A stretch of DNA of 13,394 bases from an archaeon (GTDB lineage Archaea > Thermoproteota > Nitrososphaeria > Nitrososphaerales > Nitrosopumilaceae). This document shows, piece after piece, positions 6,207-12,362 of this stretch. The notes below the pieces were generated by a model. That model searched no databases, was not told the origin of the DNA, and saw nothing but the letters and a program-made list of their open reading frames with translations. Positions within the stretch are counted from its first letter, which is position 1. Every line of letters starts with the position of its first letter. The position numbers and the translations under genes were made by a program. The stretch is from the NCBI GenBank assembly GCA_021824845.1, contig JAKAJY010000120.1, forward strand, positions 1 through 13,394, written 5' to 3'.

Positions 6207-6216
6207 ATGAAATGCC

Positions 6217-6690
6217 CTAAGATTTGGGTCTTGATTCCTTGATTGCCTTGACCTTGTTTGCCTCGCCTTCGACTACGCTGTCTATACTAGCTAGCTTGCT
6301 TCGAAGGTTGCTTATTAGGGCGCCAACCTCGTCTGCCTGACTCTCTACTTGAGCGCGTTTATTGGATAGGTCTCGTATCCCGCGACCCTCCTCTTCTATG
6401 TATTCGCTGACTTTGACTAGTTTTTCCTTTAAATTCTGAATATCAACGGATTCATCCTCGATTTCCTTGACCAGTTTGGTCCGCTTGTCCTTTAGACTCT
6501 TTATCATTAATCCTACGTAATCGATTGCCTCTTCCAGCTTGGCACGTTTGTTCATCAAATCCCCAATGCCTATCTCGGAGCCAGATCCTGTCTGTTCCGC
6601 TATGCGTTCCGCTTCGACTTTGGGTTTTTCCTGCTCTAACATACCTGTACTTTGTTGGGATTCCTCGGTCTTCTTAAATTTTTCAAACAT
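6217..6690 (-). CDS. Coiled-coil protein with a 63-residue internal duplication, unknown function
   Basis: This 157-residue, highly charged, cysteine-free protein has no signal or membrane segment. Residues 1-40 are polar and probably disordered; residues 41-150 read as near-continuous heptads. Two stretches match each other: 41-69 and 104-132, both of the form G-I-x-D-L-x-N-K-R-A with D-x-V-G and I-x-x-L later (15 of 29 identical). The offset is 63 residues, exactly nine heptads, so the duplication keeps the coil in register. The dispersed 16-bp repeat falls inside the gene at residues 27-32 (A-E-R-I-A-E). It faces cdvB tail to tail. A link to division or to DNA scaffolding is possible but only from position. 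Family not recognised. Confidence 0.75.
   Translation of the reverse strand: MFEKFKKTEESQQSTGMLEQEKPKVEAERIAEQTGSGSEIGIGDLMNKRAKLEEAIDYVGLMIKSLKDKRTKLVKEIEDESVDIQNLKEKLVKVSEYIEEEGRGIRDLSNKRAQVESQADEVGALISNLRSKLASIDSVVEGEANKVKAIKESRPKS
6598..6613. repeat. Dispersed 16-bp repeat, copy 2 (inside the coiled-coil gene)
   Basis: Same 16 bases as copy 1, and shares 19 bases with copy 3 (6595-6613 and 6856-6874). On the coding (minus) strand it is read in frame as A-E-R-I-A-E within the disordered N-terminal part of the coiled-coil protein. Confidence 0.85.
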
Positions 6691-6858
6691 GTTGTATCGG
6701 TTATGGTAGATGATGCCATTTTATTCCTAATAAAGATAAAGTAATACAAAATCCTACAACTAACAAAAATTTCCAACCCCTGTTTTTGATTGTTTTTTCT
6801 CCCCCCGCATCAAAATATGCCAAATTTTGGGTGTTCCAACCACCCGAAACACGCATTC

Positions 6859-6874
6859 CGCTATGCGTTCCGCT
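6859..6874. repeat. Dispersed 16-bp repeat, copy 3, with a perfect hairpin
   Basis: Same 16 bases as copies 1 and 2. Here the left side is extended so that A-C-G-C-A-T (6851-6856) and A-T-G-C-G-T (6863-6868) form a six-pair stem around the loop T-C-C-G-C-T, which is itself repeated right after (6869-6874). It lies in the divergent spacer between the coiled-coil gene and the winged-helix gene, 50 bases before the latter's ATG. Confidence 0.85.
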
Positions 6875-6923
6875 GTGGGGTTTCAAAATGTCCCTAATCT
6901 ATGCAGCTCACTATTACTATATC

Positions 6924-7211
6924 ATGTCAAAACAACAATACAGGTCCGAAATGGGCATAATGGGAGATATTCTCAATGTCACCATGGAAGGCGGCAGACA
7001 AGGAACTATCGTCTCTGCAATATCCAGACGAGCAAACCTTTCGCACTATGCCGTAATAGACAAGTGTGAAAAGCTCTCTACAGCAGGCTTGGTCCAAACC
7101 GTAAAAACCGACAAAAACCGACTATACACAATCACCGAAAAAGGCATCGAGTTTGTCCAAGAGTTCCGCAAGTTTCAGTCCGTCCTAGATGCGCTGAATT
7201 TGAGGTATTAA
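6924..7211 (+). CDS. Small winged-helix DNA-binding protein (ArnR1-like type)
   Basis: The 95-residue protein has the layout of archaeal small winged-helix regulators of the ArnR1-like group. It opens with R-S-E-M-G-I-M-G-D-I-L, then a glycine turn (M-E-G-G-R-Q-G). The helix-turn-helix follows at about 27-55 (T-I-V-S-A-I-S-R-R-A-N-L-S-H-Y-A-V-I-D-K-C), then a beta wing ending L-Y-T-I-T-E-K-G-I-E-F (67-77). A short C-terminal helix may mediate dimerisation. The frame is open further upstream, but that part runs through the 16-bp repeat and is unlike protein, so the ATG at 6924 is chosen. Its stop is two bases before the next gene, with which it probably forms an operon; an autoregulatory or partner role with that membrane regulator is plausible. 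Confidence 0.85.
   Translation: MSKQQYRSEMGIMGDILNVTMEGGRQGTIVSAISRRANLSHYAVIDKCEKLSTAGLVQTVKTDKNRLYTITEKGIEFVQEFRKFQSVLDALNLRY
7202..7206 (+). promoter_or_regulatory. Ribosome binding site of the membrane winged-helix gene
   Basis: G-A-G-G-T lies seven bases before the ATG at 7214, within the last codons of the upstream gene. It complements the usual 3' end of archaeal 16S rRNA and supports 7214 over the internal ATG at 7307, and translation as a second gene in an operon. Confidence 0.55.
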
Positions 7212-7213
7212 CC

Positions 7214-8431
7214 ATGAAAAACCAAGGGGCAGTACTCTGTATCCAAGAAGACATACCCAATATTGAGGGAATGCTTTTTGTAAGGATTACAGATATCCTC
7301 ATTAGAATGGTAAAAGCACCACTAATAGCTATAGGCCTTCTTCTTACAGTAGTACTGCCTGCACAATCTTTTGGTTCCCTTCGAGCCGTTGACTTTACAA
7401 TTTACCCAGATGGCACTACTCATATTTCTCAACAATCATCCGCTGATCCAACCGAGCCGGAACTCAAGGTTCAGCTCTTTGGCAAGTCCATTGATAATTT
7501 TGTAGTCCAAGACGAGGACGGCTTGCTCTTGTCGTTTGAGATTGATAGTAAAGGAGCAACGATCCAAACCTTTGGCGCGTCTTCCGTTACTGTTGCTTAT
7601 GATAGCTATGACCTAGTATCAAAAAAGGGCAAAATCTGGACATTTGCAGTAGACTCACCAGTTGATTACACAGTCACAATGCCAGACGAATCAACCGTAG
7701 TCGATATTGCAAATCCAGACAACATCGACTCTATTGATGAAAAGCGCCTCTCATTACTCAAAGGCAAAAACCAGATAGAATACTTCTTTAGCACATCAGG
7801 CCCTGCACTTTCTGCACTAAATGCCATCAATGACGCAAAGGCGCTAATTGCGGAGGCGAGAACACAGGAAATCGATGTAAATGTAGCACAAGAAAAACTA
7901 GACCTGGCAGTATTTGCATATGACAATAAAAAATACACAGATGCCGAAGATCTGGCACTAGAAGCAAATGCACTGGCTCAACAGGAAATCAATGATCACA
8001 AAACCAGCCAACCAACAGAAAATCCAGTTAACTGGTTCAAAGAAAATGTAGTTGGAATTGCAACCACGATAGTAGCAATTGGCGGTGCAGTAACCACACT
8101 CACGTTTATTCTCAAAAAAACCAAGGGCGCAGTCCAAAAGACAATCAAGCCATTACTCAGCAAAGATGAGGATTCTGAGCCTGAACCAGAGGTAGATGTA
8201 GACGAACTGGTTACTCAAGAAATGAGGGAAGACGACAAGCAGCTGGTCTCGTATTTGGAGAAAAATGGCGGTCAAGCCTTTGAGCGTGATCTGAGAAAAA
8301 AATTCCTCTTGCCCAGAACCACAATGTGGCGTGCAGTAAAACGACTTGAACGACAAGGTATTATTGAAATAGAGAAAAAAGACTTTCAGAACTTAGTTAA
8401 GCTAAGGAAGGGGGGGGAACAGGGAATATGA
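7214..8431 (+). CDS. Membrane-spanning winged-helix regulator with extracytoplasmic sensor-like region
   Basis: The 405-residue protein has a clear layout. A hydrophobic segment at 34-50 ends in L-P-A-Q-S-F-G (signal peptide or anchor). A beta-rich region spans 55-165. A helical hairpin at about 200-260 is rich in A, E and D (A-I-N-D-A-K-A-L-I-A-E-A-R). A transmembrane helix lies at about 278-300, followed by K-K-T-K-G and a basic/acidic linker. A cytoplasmic winged helix at about 340-397 includes L-P-R-T-T-M-W-R-A-V-K-R-L-E-R-Q-G-I-I-E. This is the design of an archaeal one-component membrane regulator: an outside signal transmitted to a DNA-binding domain. ATG 7214 has a good ribosome site; ATG 7307 would give a more standard signal peptide. 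The stop overlaps the next start by four bases. Exact family not named. Confidence 0.82.
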   Translation: MKNQGAVLCIQEDIPNIEGMLFVRITDILIRMVKAPLIAIGLLLTVVLPAQSFGSLRAVDFTIYPDGTTHISQQSSADPTEPELKVQLFGKSIDNFVVQDEDGLLLSFEIDSKGATIQTFGASSVTVAYDSYDLVSKKGKIWTFAVDSPVDYTVTMPDESTVVDIANPDNIDSIDEKRLSLLKGKNQIEYFFSTSGPALSALNAINDAKALIAEARTQEIDVNVAQEKLDLAVFAYDNKKYTDAEDLALEANALAQQEINDHKTSQPTENPVNWFKENVVGIATTIVAIGGAVTTLTFILKKTKGAVQKTIKPLLSKDEDSEPEPEVDVDELVTQEMREDDKQLVSYLEKNGGQAFERDLRKKFLLPRTTMWRAVKRLERQGIIEIEKKDFQNLVKLRKGGEQGI

Positions 8432-9825
8432 AAACACTACTATCGTTTGCATTATTTGCGCTAGTTGCTAGCATGATTGCAGCACCAGCCTTTGCTGATT
8501 CCAAGATGGATTCTTTTGTAAATCTGGCAACCCAAGCAAGAACCCAAGTCAAAATACAAATGGACAAGTTGCCATCCATCTCTGCTGAGATCAAGTCTCT
8601 GTATGCACAAGGTGACTCTGAAACCGAACAACTCATTGCATCGGTAAAGAAGGGAGATTCAACTGGAGCAAAGACTCACTTTTTGTCAGCAATGAAGGCA
8701 TTTAGACAGATTACTCAGACTTTCTCAGAAGTAACCCAGGCACCAGAACCTGTAGCTCCAAAAATGGCAGCACCAGTAGCTGACTTTGATTATACCAGTG
8801 CGCTCAAAAGATATGAGATAAACGCCAACATTTTGAAGGCAAGTGCCAACAAGAACAATCTCCAAGTTGACTTTAGTAAATTCGACAACCTACTCCAAAC
8901 TGCAAAATCAAACCTTGCAAGCGGAGATATGGCAACACTTGAAAAAACATTTGCCGAGCTAAAATCAGCCGGAGTTGAATTACAAAACACAATCCAAAAC
9001 ATGGTTGCAGAGCGCTCCAACACCAGAGCAGTCTCTTTTGCAAAAAACTACATAACCAAAATTGATGCAATTTTGGCACAGGCAAAGGAACTAGGTTTAT
9101 CAGAAGATCAAATAATAAAACTCCAAAATGCAAAAGAAGAGCTTGCGTCAGGTGCCGATACAACCCAGGCTGTCATCAAAATAAAACGTGTTTACCAGAT
9201 CAACTTGGATCTGCTAGGTGTCAAGAATCAAAAAATTCTCTCAGACATATCCAGACTTGAGAGCAGATTATTACTCTTGGAACCAAAACTTGACGATACT
9301 ATTAGACCGAAATTTGATGCGGCAAAAACAATTCTAACCTCACTAAAAGACCCAACATCGACAAGTGACCAAGTAAAGTCACTCAGAACGCTAGAATCAA
9401 CCATTAAAGAGATTGAGGCCTATCTGCTATCATTGCAGACACAGCCAGCCAGCACACATGTAGATGAGGAAAGTACACCTCCGCCAGAAAAGCCGGCTGA
9501 AACAAGAGAATCATTTCGATTACAAGATACACAGCAAACACAAACCGAATCACTAAAGGTTCAAGAGCCAAAGGCTGAAAAACAAAAACAAACCAAAAAC
9601 CAAAAACAATCAGCTGAGATATCCAGACTTGAGGCAAAGCTAGCAGAACTTGAACCACATGTAGATGAAAACATCAAGCCAAAATTTGACTCAGCAAAAT
9701 CAATGCTTGAAAGACTTAAAGAATCTGGCAACAATTACACAAAGACAGTTCGAGCAATCAATTCACTCATCGACGAAATGAGTCGATACATCGAGTCTCA
9801 AGAATCTCGAGATAATTCTGGTTAA
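8428..9825 (+). CDS. Exported helical-repeat protein with a duplicated domain
   Basis: The 465-residue product begins with a typical signal peptide (hydrophobic to A-A-P-A-F-A, cleavage near 23/24) and then is almost all predicted helix, without transmembrane segments or cysteines after the signal. Several 55-65-residue helical-hairpin units can be discerned (about 123-192, 205-262, 273-337, 397-457), with the A-K-x-x-L-A-S-G-D-type turn in the first. Units 273-337 and 397-457 are clear duplicates: over 34 residues from I-S-R-L-E, 20 are identical. They flank a low-complexity P/E/Q/K/T linker (338-395). Start codon overlap (ATGA) with the membrane regulator implies translational coupling. It may be a ligand, modulator or cell-surface partner of that regulator. 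No enzymatic motif; family not recognised. Confidence 0.83.
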   Translation: MKTLLSFALFALVASMIAAPAFADSKMDSFVNLATQARTQVKIQMDKLPSISAEIKSLYAQGDSETEQLIASVKKGDSTGAKTHFLSAMKAFRQITQTFSEVTQAPEPVAPKMAAPVADFDYTSALKRYEINANILKASANKNNLQVDFSKFDNLLQTAKSNLASGDMATLEKTFAELKSAGVELQNTIQNMVAERSNTRAVSFAKNYITKIDAILAQAKELGLSEDQIIKLQNAKEELASGADTTQAVIKIKRVYQINLDLLGVKNQKILSDISRLESRLLLLEPKLDDTIRPKFDAAKTILTSLKDPTSTSDQVKSLRTLESTIKEIEAYLLSLQTQPASTHVDEESTPPPEKPAETRESFRLQDTQQTQTESLKVQEPKAEKQKQTKNQKQSAEISRLEAKLAELEPHVDENIKPKFDSAKSMLERLKESGNNYTKTVRAINSLIDEMSRYIESQESRDNSG

Positions 9826-9851
9826 AACAGCAGCCAAAGATCCTAACAAAA

Positions 9852-9861
9852 CTTCATATAG
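9852..9861 (+). promoter_or_regulatory. TATA-like box of the small membrane gene at 9885
   Basis: C-T-T-C-A-T-A-T-A-G ends 24 bases before the ATG, the spacing expected for a leaderless start. Confidence 0.45.
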
Positions 9862-9884
9862 ATTTTGAAGAACAGCAAATTTGC

Positions 9885-10079
9885 ATGGGATCAAAGCAGA
9901 TTTCTGTTGGCGTTGGCATACCAATGATAATCGTTGGCGCATTGATGGCATTTTTGTGGGCACCAACCAGCACAGAGTTCTTTGAAACAATCGAGTTTGT
10001 CGGGGGACTGATCGGAATTCTGGGTGTGATCTTTTTTGTCGCAGGCCTCATGTACACAAAGCAGCCAGTAATCTCCTAG
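9885..10079 (+). CDS. Small two-helix membrane protein, unknown function
   Basis: The 64-residue protein has two hydrophobic helices, about 7-25 (glycine-rich, V-G-V-G-I-P-M-I-I-V-G) and 38-57 (G-G-L-I-G-I-L-G-V-I-F-F), joined by a short acidic loop (S-T-E-F-F-E-T). It is therefore a membrane hairpin with glycine packing faces. No family recognised. It has its own TATA-like box and is followed 36 bases later by queE, which has a separate TATA-like box, so it is likely an independent transcript. The ATG and length are unambiguous. Confidence 0.68.
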   Translation: MGSKQISVGVGIPMIIVGALMAFLWAPTSTEFFETIEFVGGLIGILGVIFFVAGLMYTKQPVIS

Positions 10080-10083
10080 TCTG

Positions 10084-10093
10084 AATTAAATAA
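10084..10093 (+). promoter_or_regulatory. TATA box of queE-folE
   Basis: A-A-T-T-A-A-A-T-A-A ends 22 bases before the TTG at 10116. The spacing fits a leaderless or nearly leaderless transcript and supports the TTG start. Confidence 0.5.
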
Positions 10094-10115
10094 TGAATCC
10101 CGCTAGTCAGACTAC

Positions 10116-10829
10116 TTGAAAGTCAGACTATATGAAATATTTACTTCGCTTGAAGGCGAAGGCATTCTTTATGGGACAAAGACGCTTTTTGTAAGACTTG
10201 CAGGATGCCCCTTTACCTGTTTTTACTGCGACACCAAAGAATCGCTCCCAATGGATTCTGGCCAAGAATATGAGATCACAGACGCATGTTCTCTGATTGA
10301 AAAAAATCTGGTAGACAAAACCTACAAGGTGAATTTCACCGGAGGTGACCCATTAGTTCAGGCAGAGGCAGTAGCTGAGATGGCAAAATTCATCCAATCA
10401 AAAAAAATTCCAACATATCTGGAATCGTCTTGCTTTGACTCAAAAAAGTTTGCTAAGGTCTTACCTTTTATCGATTACATCAAAATTGAGCTAAAGACAA
10501 AGGACTCTGATTTTGTCGATCCAAAACATTATTCCACGTTAATAGAAAATGCACTAGAATGTCTCAAACAATCAATTGCGACAAAAAAACTAACCTACGT
10601 CAAAATTGTGGTATCCTCAAAAACAGAGCTGGACACATTTTCAGATTTGGTGGACAAAATTTTCAAAACCGTTGGCACTAGGGATCTTAAGGGTTTTATA
10701 ATACAACCGACCTACGGTGTAGCAGAGCCAACATTGCAAAAACTTTTGAGCTTTTATGATGCAACTTATTCTCACTATCCCGAGGTACGCGTAGTACCAC
10801 AACTACACAAGCTGATAGGTGCACCATGA
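10116..10829 (+). CDS. queE: 7-carboxy-7-deazaguanine synthase (radical SAM)
   Basis: QueE converts 6-carboxy-tetrahydropterin to 7-carboxy-7-deazaguanine, the third step from GTP to preQ0. The 237-residue protein has the QueE-type N-terminus Y-E-I-F-T-S-L-E-G-E-G (6-16). The 4Fe-4S radical-SAM motif is Cys31-x3-Cys35-x2-Cys38, preceded by F-V-R-L-A-G, and G-G-D-P-L follows for SAM binding. The start is TTG; it gives M-K-V-R-L-Y-E-I-F, the usual QueE beginning, and no ATG fits. folE starts inside its last codons (ATGA overlap), so the two are translationally coupled. In archaea preQ0 feeds archaeosine at position 15 of tRNA. Strong call. Confidence 0.93.
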   Translation: MKVRLYEIFTSLEGEGILYGTKTLFVRLAGCPFTCFYCDTKESLPMDSGQEYEITDACSLIEKNLVDKTYKVNFTGGDPLVQAEAVAEMAKFIQSKKIPTYLESSCFDSKKFAKVLPFIDYIKIELKTKDSDFVDPKHYSTLIENALECLKQSIATKKLTYVKIVVSSKTELDTFSDLVDKIFKTVGTRDLKGFIIQPTYGVAEPTLQKLLSFYDATYSHYPEVRVVPQLHKLIGAP

Positions 10830-11380
10830 ACAAAGACAGAGTAAAGAAGCTAGTGCGCGAGCTGATCATAGAGCTGGGCGAGGATCCAACACGTGAGGGA
10901 CTGCGAGGTACACCGGACAGAATCGCAGACATGTATGAGGAGATCTTTGCAGGTTATGACTCGGATTCGGAATTATCAGTCCAATTCTCAGAGGACTCTG
11001 ATGCAGTGGTGGTAAAAGACATCAAATTCTATTCAATGTGTGAACACCACATGTTGCCGTTCTTTGGAAAGGTAAGCATCGCGTATTTACCAAGCGGCCG
11101 TGTCTTTGGAGTATCAAAACTGGTAAGACTGGTAGAAAAATACGCAAAACGACTCCAAATACAGGAGCGAATGACAAAAGACATTGCAGATGAACTACAT
11201 GCACAGGGAGTCAAAGGCGTAATGGTATTATCTGAGGCAGAGCATCTTTGCATGAAAATGAGAGGAGTCAAAAATGATGCAACCATGACCTCTGCTGCGT
11301 ATAGAGGATTTTACGAAAGAAAGGAAAACCGCGAGGACGTGGTTGCCATAATTCGCAACGCAAAATCATCACTTCTTTGA
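10826..11380 (+). CDS. folE: GTP cyclohydrolase I (type IA)
   Basis: FolE opens GTP to 7,8-dihydroneopterin triphosphate, the first step to preQ0 and to folate or pterin cofactors. The 184-residue protein has the family order: E-D-P-T-R-E-G-L-R-G-T-P-D-R (19-32), F-Y-S-M-C-E-H-H-M-L-P-F-F-G (68-81) with zinc ligands Cys72 and His75, the R-L-Q-I-Q-E-R-M-T segment (109-117), and H-L-C-M-K-M-R-G-V (140-148) with the third zinc ligand Cys142. It is complete and should form the toroidal decamer usual for the family. It is the bacterial/eukaryotic type, not the MptA/FolE2 type common in Euryarchaeota. Coupling to queE points to a deazapurine role, though pterin supply is equally possible. Confidence 0.96.
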   Translation: MNKDRVKKLVRELIIELGEDPTREGLRGTPDRIADMYEEIFAGYDSDSELSVQFSEDSDAVVVKDIKFYSMCEHHMLPFFGKVSIAYLPSGRVFGVSKLVRLVEKYAKRLQIQERMTKDIADELHAQGVKGVMVLSEAEHLCMKMRGVKNDATMTSAAYRGFYERKENREDVVAIIRNAKSSLL

Positions 11381-11384
11381 AAAA

Positions 11385-11394
11385 GATAAATAAT
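11385..11394 (+). promoter_or_regulatory. TATA-like box of the membrane gene at 11416
   Basis: G-A-T-A-A-A-T-A-A-T ends 21 bases before the GTG start and begins four bases past the folE stop. Confidence 0.45.
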
Positions 11395-11415
11395 CAAGTG
11401 CAAGGTTAGCTTTTC

Positions 11416-11670
11416 GTGGGAGTACACAACAACGTTCACATTCCAGGAGAATCTTGGCCGCACTTTACATGGCTTGCAATAGAATTCTTCATCACTTTGG
11501 CAGTCGGAGCGCTCTCCTCACGAGAAATAGTAAACATTATCGCAAAAGAGGCAACACCTGATATGCAAAACTGGTACTTTTTTGGAATAATTGCTGGAAT
11601 CATTCTGGTGTGGTATATGATAATCAGACCACTAGTGTTTAAGAGAAAAATCCTGGAAACTCGTTACTAG
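11416..11670 (+). CDS. Small membrane protein, two predicted helices, unknown function
   Basis: The 84-residue product starts at a GTG, has a polar N-terminus with several histidines (V-H-N-N-V-H-I-P-G-E-S-W-P-H-F), and two hydrophobic stretches at about 19-35 and 54-74. It ends with a basic tail (F-K-R-K-I). The histidine-rich start and W-P-H-F-T-W could bind metal or heme, but nothing confirms that. It has a TATA-like box between folE and its start. Its stop codon overlaps the stop of queC on the other strand (shared C-T-A-G). No family recognised. Confidence 0.65.
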   Translation: MGVHNNVHIPGESWPHFTWLAIEFFITLAVGALSSREIVNIIAKEATPDMQNWYFFGIIAGIILVWYMIIRPLVFKRKILETRY

Positions 11671-12362
11671 GCCAGATATTTCGTTTTGTCTTTGATCTTT
11701 GCCTCAACAAATGCAGCTTTTCTGTTATTGCAGGACTCGCATTTTCCACAGTGATATTTGGAATTTGCATAGCAGCTCCACGTTTGGAAGATTTTGCCGC
11801 CAAATTTCTTATAGCCTTCCTTTACTAGTGTGCTCTTTGATATTCCGGCAGAATATGGAGACCAGACTTTGATCCTCTTTCTGATTCCCATCCTTATTCC
11901 GTCGATTTCTCCCTGATTCAGAGCAGATTCAATTTTTCTGGAAAATACCGGACGACAGTCTGGATATTTAATGTCGTCAGTGTGCGCACCATATGCCACA
12001 AGGGATGCTCTCAGAGAAAAAGCCCAAGCAGTAGCGATTGTGACAAAGATCGCGTTTCTAATTGGCACCACAATAGAATATTCAAACTTTGATGGCAATG
12101 ATTTTTTTGTGCTGGTAAGAACATTGCTGGTACCATAAAGCGATTTCATGAAATCCAGCGGAATTATTTTGTGCTCTTTTAGGTGCAGTGCCTTACCTAC
12201 TTTTCTTGCGGCCTCTAATTCCTTTGATGCTCGCTGACCATACGAGAATGTAATTCCATACAATTCGTATTGCTTTGATAAGTGTGCTCCGAGGCACAAA
12301 GAGTCCAGTCCACCACTACAAATTACTACTGCTTTTTTCAATTTAGATCGTCTTTGCACCAT
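11667..12362 (-). CDS. queC: 7-cyano-7-deazaguanine (preQ0) synthase
   Basis: QueC turns 7-carboxy-7-deazaguanine into preQ0 using ATP and ammonia. The 231-residue protein has the PP-loop S-G-G-L-D-S (16-21), the F-S-Y-G-Q-R stretch (39-44), V-P-I-R-N (99-103), G-A-H-T-D-D (125-130) with Y-P-D-C-R-P (133-138), and a C-terminal zinc site with Cys197, Cys205, Cys208 and Cys211, as in QueC. The ATG at 12362 overlaps the end of thrB by 20 bases. A TTG at 12341, one base after the thrB stop, would remove seven basic residues and leave a more typical beginning (K-K-A-V-V-I-C-S-G-G). Either is possible. It sits tail to tail with the membrane gene beyond folE-queE. Confidence 0.94.
   Translation of the reverse strand: MVQRRSKLKKAVVICSGGLDSLCLGAHLSKQYELYGITFSYGQRASKELEAARKVGKALHLKEHKIIPLDFMKSLYGTSNVLTSTKKSLPSKFEYSIVVPIRNAIFVTIATAWAFSLRASLVAYGAHTDDIKYPDCRPVFSRKIESALNQGEIDGIRMGIRKRIKVWSPYSAGISKSTLVKEGYKKFGGKIFQTWSCYANSKYHCGKCESCNNRKAAFVEAKIKDKTKYLA

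Noticed and set aside
6701-6886. Minus-strand 61-codon frame with one hydrophobic stretch, just upstream of the coiled-coil gene
   Set aside because: It starts inside the dispersed repeat and its first half is not protein-like. It covers the probable promoter region (TTTATC-type stretch near 6727-6740) of the coiled-coil gene. The hydrophobic end may come from the T-rich DNA.
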